Shown here in pieces: positions 26,843-35,832 of a stretch of 64,000 nucleotides of DNA. The stretch covers positions 248,001 through 312,000 of the forward strand of contig NZ_VDMR01000001.1 in the NCBI RefSeq assembly GCF_006346315.1, given 5' to 3'. The position numbers were made by a program, and so were the translations under genes. The DNA comes from Nocardioides litoris. Lineage in GTDB: Bacteria > Actinomycetota > Actinomycetes > Propionibacteriales > Nocardioidaceae. Position 1 is the stretch's first letter; each line of letters starts with the position of its first letter. The notes beneath the pieces are model-generated. The model was given only the letters and a program-made list of their open reading frames with translations. It was not told where the DNA came from and did no database searches.

Positions 26843-29137
26843 GTGGATGTGAGCCCACCGTCCCGCTGGCGCGACGTCGTCGTGGCGTCGCTCGAGCCGT
26901 GGGACGACGTGTGGCGACGCAACCAGTACTTCGCCGACCACCTGCTGCGCCGCAACCCAGACGTACGCATGCTGTTCCTCGAGCCGCCGATCGACGTCTT
27001 CCCCCGGGTCCACCTCGCGCGCCGGCTCCCGCTGCCCGCGGCGGTGGCGGGACACGACCGCCTGTGGACGTTCCGCCCGGTGAAGCCCCTGCCCCGCGTG
27101 CTCGGCCCGGGCGCCGACCTAGCGATGCGTCATCAGGTCCGGCGAGCCGCCGACCAGCTCGGTCTGCGTGACCCGGTGCTGTGGCTCAACGACCTCCAGC
27201 ACGTCGGGCTCGCACGGGCCACCGGCTGGTCGACGGTGTACGACATCACCGACGACTGGCTCGTGGAGTCGACCGTGCCGGAACGGGTGCGTCGTCGCCG
27301 GCGCAGGCTGGAGGCCACCGCCCTCGCCACGGCTCGTGAGGTCGTGGTCTGCTCACCCGGGTTGGCGCGGAGCCGCGGCGCCGTCCGCGAGGTGCACCTG
27401 GTGCCCAACGGCGTCGACCCGGAGCTGATGACAGCGCCCCAGCCGCGGCCCGACGACCTGCCGCCCGCTCCGGCGGCGGTGTACGTGGGCACGGTCCACG
27501 AGGAGCGGTTCGACGTCGAGCTGCTCGACGAGGTGATGACCGCCCTGCCCGACCTGAATGTCGCCCTCGTGGGGCCCGACGCCCGTGGGTCCGAGGCCCG
27601 CGCGGTGCTCTCCCGGCAGCCGCGGCTGCACGCGCTCGGTCCCCGGCCGCACGACCGGGTGGCGGCGTACCTCCAGCACGCCGACCTCGTCGTCGTGCCC
27701 CACCGCGTCAACGACTTCACCGAGAGCCTCGACCCCATCAAGGCCTACGAGTCGCTTGCGGTCGGGGTGCCGACCGTGGCCACGCAGGTGGCGGGCTTCC
27801 GCGGTCTGCCCGCGCCGGTGCGGGCCGTCCCCCGCGAGGACTTCGCTGCGGCCGTGGCCGACGTCCTGCGCGACCCTCCTGGCCGGGTGCGCGCGCTGCC
27901 GACCGAGGCGACCTGGGCGGCGCGGAGCCGGGAGTTCGAGCGGGTGCTGCTGGGCGCGGGGCAGCGGCGCATCCGCGTGGTCTACGTCAACCACGTCGCG
28001 ATCGCGTCCGGCGGCGAGATCGCCCTGGTGCGACTCCTCGACGCCGCGCGCGACCGGGTGGAGGCGCACGTCGTCCTCGGGGAGGACGGCCCGCTCGTCG
28101 ATCGGCTGCGCGCGGCCGGCGCCACGGTCCACGTCCTCCCGATGCGGGACGACCTCCGCGAGGTCCGCAAGGACACGGTCCGCCCCCGCGGGTCGGTCGG
28201 GGCTCGGACCGTCGTCGACCTGGCGGTGTACACGTGGCGGCTGCAGCGCATGGTCCGGGAAATCGACCCGGACCTCGTGCACACCAACTCGCTGAAGGCC
28301 GCGATGTACGGCTGCCTGGCCGGGCGGCTGGCCGGCAAGCGGGTCGTGTGGCACCTGCGAGACCGCATCGATGCCGACTACCTGCCTCGGCCCGCCGTGC
28401 TCCTCGTCCGTGCGTGGGCGAACCTGCTGCCGCACGCCATCATCGCCAACTCCTCCTCGACCTTGGCCACGCTCCCGACGCGACTGCCGTCGGAGGTCAT
28501 CCACTCCTCCGTGCTGTACGACCCCCTCGGTGGCGCGCCCCAGCGGGGCCTCCTCGACAACGGCATCTACCGGGTGGGGATCGTGGGCCGGCTCGCTCGG
28601 TGGAAGGGGCAGCACGTCTTCCTCGAGGCCTTCGCCCGGGCGTTCCCGCACGGCGCCGAACGGGCGGTCGTCGTGGGATCGGCGATGTTCGGCGAGGAGG
28701 AGTACGCCGACGGACTGAGGCACCAGGCCGAGCGGCTGGGGATCGCCGACCGCGTCGACTTCCGCGGGTTCCGGGACGACGTGTGGGCCGAGCTGGCCCA
28801 GCTCGACCTCCTCGTGCACTGCTCGGTGACGCCCGAGCCGTTCGGCCAGGTCGTCGTCGAGGGCATGGCCGCGGGCGTCCCCGTGGTCGCAGCCCGCGCC
28901 GGTGGGCCGGTCGAGATCATCACCACCGGCGTCGACGGCCTCCTGGTGTCGCCGGGCGACGTCGACGGCTACGCCACCGCGATGCGCCGGGTTCGCGACG
29001 ACCATGACCTGGGAGAGCGGCTCGTCCGAGGTGCGGAGGCGACGGTGCAGCGCTTCAGCCCCGCTCGCTCCGTCGAGGCGCTCCTCGACGTCTACGCCGA
29101 GGTCCTCAGGCGCCAGCGGGGGCGAGGCCTCCGGTGA
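26843..29137 (+). CDS. Fusion of two GT-B glycosyltransferase modules
   Basis: Starting at GTG 26843 (GGAGGAG at 26827-26833) the protein has 764 residues and two GT4-like modules. Module 1 (about 1-370) resembles TuaH-like enzymes: TVYDITDDWLVE, HLVPNGVDPELM, VYVGTVHEERFD and DLVVVPHRVNDFTESLDP, with KAYESLAVGVPTV in the catalytic region. Module 2 (about 380-764) begins RRIRVVYVNHVAIASGGE and contains HTNSLKAAMYG, VGIVGRLARWKGQHVF and TPEPFGQVVVEGMAAGVP. It could add two sugars in sequence. Its stop overlaps the next gene by 4 bp (GTGA), so the two are coupled. Confidence 0.85.
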   Translation: MDVSPPSRWRDVVVASLEPWDDVWRRNQYFADHLLRRNPDVRMLFLEPPIDVFPRVHLARRLPLPAAVAGHDRLWTFRPVKPLPRVLGPGADLAMRHQVRRAADQLGLRDPVLWLNDLQHVGLARATGWSTVYDITDDWLVESTVPERVRRRRRRLEATALATAREVVVCSPGLARSRGAVREVHLVPNGVDPELMTAPQPRPDDLPPAPAAVYVGTVHEERFDVELLDEVMTALPDLNVALVGPDARGSEARAVLSRQPRLHALGPRPHDRVAAYLQHADLVVVPHRVNDFTESLDPIKAYESLAVGVPTVATQVAGFRGLPAPVRAVPREDFAAAVADVLRDPPGRVRALPTEATWAARSREFERVLLGAGQRRIRVVYVNHVAIASGGEIALVRLLDAARDRVEAHVVLGEDGPLVDRLRAAGATVHVLPMRDDLREVRKDTVRPRGSVGARTVVDLAVYTWRLQRMVREIDPDLVHTNSLKAAMYGCLAGRLAGKRVVWHLRDRIDADYLPRPAVLLVRAWANLLPHAIIANSSSTLATLPTRLPSEVIHSSVLYDPLGGAPQRGLLDNGIYRVGIVGRLARWKGQHVFLEAFARAFPHGAERAVVVGSAMFGEEEYADGLRHQAERLGIADRVDFRGFRDDVWAELAQLDLLVHCSVTPEPFGQVVVEGMAAGVPVVAARAGGPVEIITTGVDGLLVSPGDVDGYATAMRRVRDDHDLGERLVRGAEATVQRFSPARSVEALLDVYAEVLRRQRGRGLR

Positions 29138-30228
29138 AGGTCGCCATCGCCCATGACTACGTCACCCAGCGCGGGGGAGCCGAGCGGGTCGTGCTCGCCA
29201 TGCTGCGGGCCTTTCCGGACGCCACCCTGCACACCCTCCTCTACGACCCCGGCAGCACGTTCCCCGAGTTCCGAGGCGCGAGCATCGTGACCTCCCCGCT
29301 CAACCGGCTCCGACCGCTGCGACGCAGCCACCGCGCCTCGTTGCCACTCCTGCCCCTCGCCGCCAGCCGGATGCGGGTCGAGGCCGATGTCGTGCTGGCC
29401 TCCAGCAGCGGCTGGGCGCACGGCTTCGACGTGCCGGGTCGGCTCGTCGTCTACTGCCACGCGCCGGCCCGGTGGCTCTACCAACCCGAGGAGTACCTCG
29501 GGGACGCGCCCGCGCTCTCGCCCGCCCGGCTCGGCCTCCGGGCCCTCGCGCCCGGGCTCAGGAGGTGGGACCAGCGCAAGGCGGCCCGCGGCGACGTCTA
29601 CCTGGCCAACTCGACCGTCGTGCGCGACCGCGTCCGGGCGACGTACGGACGGGAGGCGGAGGTGCTCGCCCCACCCTTCGGCGTCGACACCACTGGCCCT
29701 CGGGAGCCGGTGCCCGCGCTCGAGGGCTGGAGCGACTACCACCTCGTGGTCTCGCGACTGCTGCCGTACAAGAACGTCGACGTGGCCATGGAGGCCTTCC
29801 GTGGACTGCCCCTGGAGCGCTTGGTCGTCGTGGGCGCCGGCCCCGAGCGCGACCGGCTGCTCGCAGCGGCCCCTCCCAACGTCCGTCTCGTGCAGGACCT
29901 GTCCGACGCGCAGCTGCGGTGGGTCTACGCCGGCGCGCGCGCCCTGGTGGCACCCAGCCACGAGGACTTCGGCCTGACTCCGCTCGAGGCGGCGGCGTTC
30001 GGCAAGCCCACCATCGCCCTTCGTGCGGGCGGCTACCTGGACACCGTCGACCCCGGCCGGACCGGCATCTACTTCGACGACGTCGCAGCGGCGGACCTCC
30101 GCGCGGCGGTGGGCCAGGCCCGTACCACCACCTGGCAACGGGCCGCGATCGCCCAGCACGCCGAAAGCTTCTCCGAGGAGCGGTTCGCGCGTCGGCTCAG
30201 GCAACTCGTCGCCGCCCCCGGCGCATGA
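29134..30228 (+). CDS. Glycosyltransferase family 4 (mannosyltransferase-like)
   Basis: The 364-residue protein begins MKVAIAHDYVTQRGGAERVV, a typical start for GT4 enzymes of the WbdB/WbaZ type. It has VVYCHAPARWLYQPEEYL, VYLANSTVVRDRVRATYG, VVSRLLPYKNVDVAMEAF and HEDFGLTPLEAAAFGKP with the E-x7-E motif. Related enzymes use GDP-mannose, but specificity is not readable here. The GTG overlaps the preceding fused GT by 4 bp. Only 61 bp separate it from the ABC exporter gene downstream, so it may belong to the same transcript as the NRPS-like operon. Confidence 0.87.
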   Translation: MKVAIAHDYVTQRGGAERVVLAMLRAFPDATLHTLLYDPGSTFPEFRGASIVTSPLNRLRPLRRSHRASLPLLPLAASRMRVEADVVLASSSGWAHGFDVPGRLVVYCHAPARWLYQPEEYLGDAPALSPARLGLRALAPGLRRWDQRKAARGDVYLANSTVVRDRVRATYGREAEVLAPPFGVDTTGPREPVPALEGWSDYHLVVSRLLPYKNVDVAMEAFRGLPLERLVVVGAGPERDRLLAAAPPNVRLVQDLSDAQLRWVYAGARALVAPSHEDFGLTPLEAAAFGKPTIALRAGGYLDTVDPGRTGIYFDDVAAADLRAAVGQARTTTWQRAAIAQHAESFSEERFARRLRQLVAAPGA

Positions 30229-30289
30229 ATCCCCATGCGGGTTGGAGCATTCCCCAGCGCAGGACGAGACCCCCTGACACGCTTCAGCG

Positions 30290-31012
30290 GTGACGGCGGG
30301 CATCGAGGTCGACGGCCTGCGCAAGCAGTTCGACCAGGTGGCGGCGCTTGATGGCGTCGACCTCGAGGTGGGCCGCGGCGAGGTCGTGACGCTGCTCGGC
30401 CAGAACGGCGCCGGCAAGTCCACGTTGCTGCGGATCCTGGGCACCACGGTGCTGCCCGACGCGGGCACGGCCCGGGTCGCCGGCCACGACGTCGTTCTCG
30501 ACCGGCGCCGAGCGACCCGGTCCCTCGGCCTGGTCCTCGGGGAGGAGCGGTCCTGGTACTGGCGGCTCACCGGACGGCAGAACCTCGAGTTCTTCGCCGC
30601 CCTCCACGGCCTGCGACGGCGCACGGCCCGCGCCCGGGCGGCCGAGCTGCTGGAGCGGACGCAGCTGGCCGACGCGGCCGACCGCGCGTTCTCCGGCTAC
30701 TCGTCCGGGATGCGGGCGCGGCTGTCGCTGGCCCGCGCCCTGCTGGTGGAGCCGTCCGTGCTGCTGCTCGACGAGCCGTCCCGCACCCTCGACCCGATCG
30801 TGGCCCGCGACTTCAGGACGGTCGTGACGGCCGGCGCCCGCGAGGGTGGAGCCGCGGTGCTGTGGGTGACCCACGACCTGCACGAGGCGGCCGAGGTGTC
30901 CGACCGGATGGTCATCCTCCACCGCGGCACCGTTGTCGAACACCTCCCGGGCACCACGAGCGCCGCGACTGCTGAGCAGCGGATGCTGGCGGCGCTCGGG
31001 GCGGGCCGATGA
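30290..31012 (+). CDS. ABC-2 type exporter, ATP-binding protein
   Basis: The 240-residue ATPase starts with GTG and has Walker A LLGQNGAGKSTLL, a Q-loop region GLVLGEERSWYWRL, a signature changed to YSSGMRARL (canonical LSGGQ-type), Walker B VLLLDEPSRTLDP and an H-loop in WVTHDLHEA. The YSSGM signature and the short length are typical of drug, antibiotic or polysaccharide ABC-2 exporters. It overlaps its permease by 4 bp. The neighbouring NRPS-like and acyltransferase genes suggest that the cargo is the product of those enzymes. Confidence 0.9.
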   Translation: MTAGIEVDGLRKQFDQVAALDGVDLEVGRGEVVTLLGQNGAGKSTLLRILGTTVLPDAGTARVAGHDVVLDRRRATRSLGLVLGEERSWYWRLTGRQNLEFFAALHGLRRRTARARAAELLERTQLADAADRAFSGYSSGMRARLSLARALLVEPSVLLLDEPSRTLDPIVARDFRTVVTAGAREGGAAVLWVTHDLHEAAEVSDRMVILHRGTVVEHLPGTTSAATAEQRMLAALGAGR

Positions 31013-31812
31013 GGCCCGACCTCGTCGCGGCGTTCGTCCGCCGCGACTGGACGGTCGCCCGGTCCTACCGGCTGTCGTTCGCGATGGAGACCTTCGGGGC
31101 GCTGGTCCTGCTCTTCGTCGTCTTCCAGGTCGGCAAGCTGGTCGACCAGGTGCCGCAACCGGCTTCGGACGACCTCGACCGGGGTTTCTTCCCCTTCGTG
31201 GTCGTGGGGTCCGCGGTCCTGGCCATCACCCAGGCCGGCTTGAGCTCGTTCACCACCAAGATGCGCGAGGAGCAGACCACCGGGACCCTCGAGGTCGTGC
31301 TGGCCACGCCCAACTCGCCCTCGGTGATGATCCTGGCCAGCGGCGTCTACCAGCAGCTGCAGTCGTTGGTGCAGGCGTCGTTGCTGGTGCTCGTCGCGAT
31401 GCTCGTCGGCCTACGCATCAGCGGGTCCCCGGCCGCGGCGCTGGCGACCGTGGCCGGGCTGGCCGGCCTGGTGCTGGTCTTCGCCTCCCTTGGCGTCCTC
31501 GTCGCCGCCTTCACGATCGTGTTCAAGCGGGGCAATGCCCTGGGCGGGCTCATCACGGCGATGCTCGGCCTGCTGGGCGGCGTGTACTTCCCCGTCGAGC
31601 TGCTCCCCGGCCCGCTCCGGCTCCTCGCCGGGGCGCTCCCGTTCACGTGGGGGGTGGACGCCCTTCGCGCCAGCCTGCTCTTCGGCCGCGTCGAGTGGGC
31701 CAACCTGGTGGGCGTGCTGACCGCGGCCGCCGTGCTGCTCCCGCTGTCGCTGTGGCTCTTCCGTGCTGCGGTCGACGCCGCCCGGCGAGACGGCTCCCTG
31801 GGTCACTACTGA
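31009..31812 (+). CDS. ABC-2 type exporter, permease
   Basis: The 267-residue membrane protein has about six helices. It contains the ABC-2 family block GNALGGLITAMLGLLGGVYFPVELLPGPLR (positions about 175-205), which ends in the usual Y-x-P-x-x-x-L-P. The segment MREEQTTGTLEVVLATP is also a hallmark of the family. It pairs with the ATPase encoded just upstream to form an export complex. It is followed 74 bp later by the NRPS-like gene, which has its own ribosome-binding site. Confidence 0.9.
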   Translation: MRPDLVAAFVRRDWTVARSYRLSFAMETFGALVLLFVVFQVGKLVDQVPQPASDDLDRGFFPFVVVGSAVLAITQAGLSSFTTKMREEQTTGTLEVVLATPNSPSVMILASGVYQQLQSLVQASLLVLVAMLVGLRISGSPAAALATVAGLAGLVLVFASLGVLVAAFTIVFKRGNALGGLITAMLGLLGGVYFPVELLPGPLRLLAGALPFTWGVDALRASLLFGRVEWANLVGVLTAAAVLLPLSLWLFRAAVDAARRDGSLGHY

Positions 31813-31886
31813 CATGCACCACATGCCCCCCACCGCTTCCACGCCCGGGCCCGACGGTCCGGCTCACCGAGCAGAGGAGCTCGCCC

Positions 31887-34427
31887 ATGAGTGCCGTCCC
31901 GTCAGGATCGGCCCAGGTCAGGAAGCTGGCCGCGACCGATCCCGAGCGCCTCGCGTTCAGCGCCGCGGACGCGACGCTGACCTACGGCGAGCTCGACCGC
32001 CTCGCCGACGGCCTGGCGAGCACGGTGGCCCACCGGCTCGGCCAGGCTCCCGGGGTCCTGGCCCTGAGGTTCCTGCGCGCCCGCTCGGTGTGCCTCGGCA
32101 GCCTGGCCGCGAGCCGGTCCGGGCGGGTCGTCGCCCTGATCGACCCCACGACGCCCGCCGCGCAGCAGGACGCGGTGCTGGCTGACCTCGGCCCGCACCT
32201 GCTCCTCACCGACGACGGCGGCGACCAGGACGTCGACGGCGTCGCCGCCGAGGGTCTCGGCCTGCCCCGCGTCGCGCTCGAGCGCGACCCCCAGGAGCCC
32301 GCAGCGATCATCCACACCTCGGGCAGCACCGGTCTGCCGAAGGGTCTGCTCGTGACGGGCCGACAGCGCGAGGGCAACGGGGAGTGGGTCCGGACCTTCG
32401 GCACGTTCCGCGAGCGGACGCGGGTCGGCATGCTCTCGGCCGGCACCATGGGCCAGGCCTCGGAGCTGCCGCAGATGGCCTTCTCGGCCGGCTCGAGCGT
32501 GGTCGCGTACGACGTCCTGACGAGCGGTCTCGACGGCCTGGCCGACTGGCTGCGCAACGAGCGGGTCGAGGCGATCGGCCTGGTGCCGACCCTCATCCGC
32601 TACCTCCTCCCGCTCCTCGACGCCGACGCCGTGCTGCCCGACCTCCGCACGGTGGCGGTGTGGGGCGAGGCGGGCACCTGGGAGGACGTGGCCGGGCTGC
32701 AGCGCCACCTGCCGCGTGACGCCGTCATCCACAACGCCTACGGCACGACCGAGACCGGCATGATCGCCGCGCTCGAGGTCGACCAGGACACGGCGCTGGG
32801 CTCCGGTGCGCTGCCCGCCGGTCGTCCCCTGCCGGGGGTGTCGGTGGAGATCCTCGGTGCCGACGGGACCGCCGTCCCGCCGGGTGAGCCCGGGGAGCTG
32901 GTCGTGGCGAGCGACCGGGTCAGCCTGGGCCACTGGAACCGGCCCGAGCTCGACGGCGGGGTGTTCTCCACGACGGTCGACGGGGTGCGGCGCTGCCGTA
33001 CCGGCGACCGCGCGGTCCTCGACGAGGAGGGCGTCCTGCACCTGCTGGGCCGACTCGACGACGTCGTCAAGGTCTCCGGGCACCGGGTGGCCCTGGGCGC
33101 GGTCGAGCGCGAGCTGCGCGCGCTGCCGGGCGTCACCGACGCCGCCGCGGCCGGGCGGGTCGACGCACACGACGCCGTCCGCATCCACGCGTTCGTCACC
33201 GCCGGGCCCGGCGCCACGTCCCCGGACACGATGCGAGCCGCGCTGGCCAAGCGGCTCCCGGGTTATGCGCTCCCCGACACGGTCGCCGTGCTGCCCGTGC
33301 TGCCCCGGCTGGCCAACGGCAAGGTGGACCGGTCCGCCCTCCCGCACGAGGTCTCGGCGGGGGTGGGCGCCGGTGGGACCGACGACACCGCCCTCGTCGC
33401 CGCGGTCCGCGAGGTCTTTGCGCAGGTGCTCTCGCTGCCCGAGGTCGAGCACGGGGACGACTTCTTCGACCTCGGCGGCGACTCGATCCGCGCGGCACGC
33501 CTGTGCCGGCTGCTCGAGGAGCGAGCGGGCGTCCCGGTCTCGACCGCCGTGCTCTTCGAGGCGTCCACGCCCGCACGGCTGGCCGAGGCGCTCGCGGCGC
33601 CGACCGACGACGTGCTGGTGGCGGTGCGACCCGAGGGCGAGCTCGCCCCGCTGTTCGTGGTGCACGACGGCGCAGGGGATGTCCTCTTCGCCGGACGCAT
33701 GGCCGCCCACCTGCCGCCCGAGGTACCGATCTACGCCCTCCAGCCCCCCGTCCTGCAGGGGCCCCGCGCAGCCGAGGCGACCCTCCTCGAGCTCGTGGAC
33801 CGCTACGTCGCCGACGTCGTGCGCGTCTGCCCTGAGGGGCCCTACCGGTTGTTCGGGGTGTCGATGGGCGGCGTCATCGCCTTCGAGATGGCGCGGTCCC
33901 TGGCCCGGCAGGGACGGCGCGTCGACCTCCTCGCCCTCGGCGACAGCGCGACCCCGCAGGTCGCCGCCGACACTTGGCTGCACAACCTGCCTCCGCACTG
34001 GTCCCAGGGGCCGCGCGCCGCCGTCGGGCACGTGCGCCACCACCTCGCCTACCGCGCGCGCCAGGCTCGACGTACGCGGGAGGAGCGGCAGACGATCCGG
34101 CACACGGCGCGCGAGCGGGACCGCGAGTGGGCCGCCTTCAACCGGGGCGACGGCCCCCCAGCGCCCGTGATCCGCAGCGAGGCCAACCTGCGCACCTACG
34201 GTCGGCTGCTCGCCGAGCATCCCCTGGCCGGTCAGCTCGACGGTGACGTGCTCATGTTCCGCGCCCTCCGTGCCGACGGGCCGCCCGACAACGGGTGGAC
34301 CGAGCACGTCGGCGGACAGCTGCTGGTCGTCCCGCTCGCGTGCGACCACACCGAGATCGTCGAGGAGCCGCACGTCGCCGAGCTGTGTGCACGACTGACG
34401 GAGGCACTGGGCGCTCGTGTCCCGTGA
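31887..34427 (+). CDS. NRPS-like tri-domain protein: adenylation - carrier - thioesterase
   Basis: AGAGGAG precedes ATG 31887, so I reject the longer open frame beginning inside the ABC genes. The 846-residue protein has an adenylation domain (about 10-485) with TSGSTGLPKG (144-153), AYGTTETG (284-291), RTGDRAVLDEEG and NGKVDR with Lys479. A carrier domain (about 500-570) follows, with LGGDSI and phosphopantetheine Ser533. The thioesterase (about 585-846) has GVSMG (Ser659), a likely Asp686 and His821. No condensation domain is present. The canonical A4 region lacks the Asp that binds an amino group in alpha-amino acids, hinting at a carboxylic or non-standard substrate. It probably loads one acid and releases or transfers it. 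Confidence 0.88.
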   Translation: MSAVPSGSAQVRKLAATDPERLAFSAADATLTYGELDRLADGLASTVAHRLGQAPGVLALRFLRARSVCLGSLAASRSGRVVALIDPTTPAAQQDAVLADLGPHLLLTDDGGDQDVDGVAAEGLGLPRVALERDPQEPAAIIHTSGSTGLPKGLLVTGRQREGNGEWVRTFGTFRERTRVGMLSAGTMGQASELPQMAFSAGSSVVAYDVLTSGLDGLADWLRNERVEAIGLVPTLIRYLLPLLDADAVLPDLRTVAVWGEAGTWEDVAGLQRHLPRDAVIHNAYGTTETGMIAALEVDQDTALGSGALPAGRPLPGVSVEILGADGTAVPPGEPGELVVASDRVSLGHWNRPELDGGVFSTTVDGVRRCRTGDRAVLDEEGVLHLLGRLDDVVKVSGHRVALGAVERELRALPGVTDAAAAGRVDAHDAVRIHAFVTAGPGATSPDTMRAALAKRLPGYALPDTVAVLPVLPRLANGKVDRSALPHEVSAGVGAGGTDDTALVAAVREVFAQVLSLPEVEHGDDFFDLGGDSIRAARLCRLLEERAGVPVSTAVLFEASTPARLAEALAAPTDDVLVAVRPEGELAPLFVVHDGAGDVLFAGRMAAHLPPEVPIYALQPPVLQGPRAAEATLLELVDRYVADVVRVCPEGPYRLFGVSMGGVIAFEMARSLARQGRRVDLLALGDSATPQVAADTWLHNLPPHWSQGPRAAVGHVRHHLAYRARQARRTREERQTIRHTARERDREWAAFNRGDGPPAPVIRSEANLRTYGRLLAEHPLAGQLDGDVLMFRALRADGPPDNGWTEHVGGQLLVVPLACDHTEIVEEPHVAELCARLTEALGARVP

Positions 34428-35781
34428 ACGCCCGCGCGGGATCCGGCTGCACGGAGCCGACGCCAGCCAGCTCTACCGCGAGAGCCCCGAGATCCCGCAC
34501 CACACGGTCAAGGTGCTCCGCCTGCCGGACGGCGCCCGGGTCGAGCCCGACGAGCTGGTGTGGCACCTGCAGCGCCGCGTCGACGCGCAGCCGTTCTTGC
34601 GCCGTGTCCTGCGCCGCCCGCGGGTGCCGTTGGCGCACCCCTGGTGGGAGGAGGCGGCCGTTGTCGACGTACGACGACAGGTCTCCACGGTCACCCTCGA
34701 CGCTGCGACGTCGGCGGACCAGCGCGCGCAGCTCGACGCCGCGGTCGGACGGCTGCTGCAGGAGCCGCTGCCCCGCGACCGCCCGCTGTGGCGGGTGAGC
34801 CTGGCCCAGGGCTCCGAGGTGTGCGCCGTCGTGGTCTCCACCCACCACGGCCTCGCCGCGGGTCCGGTCAACGACTGGCTGCTCACGATCCTCCTCGGAC
34901 CCGAGCCGGCCGCCGGGACGCCGGCCGCGCAGCCGCTCGCGAGCACCCCGGCCGAGCTCGCCCGGTTGCTCGGTGTCGCGCCGCGGCTCGCGGCGCGGAC
35001 GGCCCGGGCCGCCCGCACGCGTCGGACGTCGCACACCACCGGCGCCGCCGTCGCCCCGTTCGAGGGAGCGGCCTGCCCGTGGAGCACCGGGCCCACCGCG
35101 CGGCGTGCCTTCGCCAGCTCCCGGGTGTCCCTCGCTGAGGTGAGGGCGGCCGGCGCCGCCACCGGCAGCACGGTCACCGAGGTCCTGCTCGCCGCGGTCG
35201 GCGGCGCGGTGCAGGAGCACCTGCGCGTCGCGGGCCTCGCCGTCGACGGTGCCCGCGACGTCACGGCGGTGGTGCCGATGAGCCTGCGGGTGCCCGGCCC
35301 GCCGGAGCTGCAGCCGGCCAACCTGAACAGCTCCTACTTCGTCGGCCTCCAGGTGGCTGACGACGACCCCCGGCGGCGCCTGGCTGCGATCGGTCGGGCA
35401 TCACGATCCGCCCGTGACGCGCGCGCCCGGACCGACCAGTCGATGGGGTACGACGTCATGGAGCTCGAGCCGCTGCGCCACGCCTTCTACCGCGCAGCCG
35501 TGGCCTTCGGACGCCACGTGCTCCACCGCCCGGCGGCCTCGCTGGTCGTCTCGTCGGTCCGAGGTGGGGCGAGCGAGCTCACGGTCAGCGGCCACCCCGT
35601 CGTCGAGGTCGCGTCCGGAGGAGCGCTGTTCCACGACTGCGGGCTCAACATCACGACCTGGACCCACGGCGACGTCGTCACCTTCGGGCTCGTCTGCGAC
35701 CCGACCCATCTGCCCGGGCACGACCGGCTCGCCCGGTCGCTGCCCGAGCAGGTGCGCCGGCTCGTGGAGTCCGTGGTCTGA
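34417..35781 (+). CDS. WS/DGAT-type (condensation-fold) acyltransferase with degenerate motif
   Basis: The GTG start overlaps the NRPS-like gene by 11 bp, so the two are coupled. The 454-residue protein follows the wax-ester-synthase/diacylglycerol-acyltransferase pattern: IRLHGADASQLY at the N-terminus, RPLWRVSLAQG, then STHHGLAAG where the catalytic HHxxxDG motif is expected (H143, H144; Asp148 is replaced by Ala). The C-terminal half has ANLNSSYFVGL and the VVSSVRG block in place of VSNVPG. Both histidines remain, so activity is possible. It may move the acid loaded on the upstream carrier protein, like an NRPS condensation domain working in trans; that is inference. Confidence 0.7.
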   Translation: MSRERPRGIRLHGADASQLYRESPEIPHHTVKVLRLPDGARVEPDELVWHLQRRVDAQPFLRRVLRRPRVPLAHPWWEEAAVVDVRRQVSTVTLDAATSADQRAQLDAAVGRLLQEPLPRDRPLWRVSLAQGSEVCAVVVSTHHGLAAGPVNDWLLTILLGPEPAAGTPAAQPLASTPAELARLLGVAPRLAARTARAARTRRTSHTTGAAVAPFEGAACPWSTGPTARRAFASSRVSLAEVRAAGAATGSTVTEVLLAAVGGAVQEHLRVAGLAVDGARDVTAVVPMSLRVPGPPELQPANLNSSYFVGLQVADDDPRRRLAAIGRASRSARDARARTDQSMGYDVMELEPLRHAFYRAAVAFGRHVLHRPAASLVVSSVRGGASELTVSGHPVVEVASGGALFHDCGLNITTWTHGDVVTFGLVCDPTHLPGHDRLARSLPEQVRRLVESVV

Positions 35782-35785
35782 GGTC

Positions 35786-35826
35786 CCCGGGGCTTCAAGG
35801 CTCGTTGCGCTCGCACCTCAGCCGCC
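35786..35826 (-). repeat. Type B palindromic repeat between convergent genes
   Basis: CCCCGGGGCTTCAAGG leads into GCTCGCACCTCAGCCGCC, the reverse orientation of the copies at 8140 and 12163. It fills the 51-bp gap between two convergent stop codons (35781 and 35833) and may act as a bidirectional terminator. Confidence 0.75.
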
Positions 35827-35832
35827 GAACTG

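Noticed and set aside
30933..31886. Open frame continuing the NRPS-like gene upstream through the ABC genes
   Set aside because: It is a GC-driven open frame overlapping two clear ABC-transporter genes. The NRPS-like protein has a good ribosome-binding site and start at 31887.
31902..34373. 823-codon minus-strand open frame
   Set aside because: It lies opposite the NRPS-like gene and has a Gly/Arg/Val/His-rich composition with no domains.
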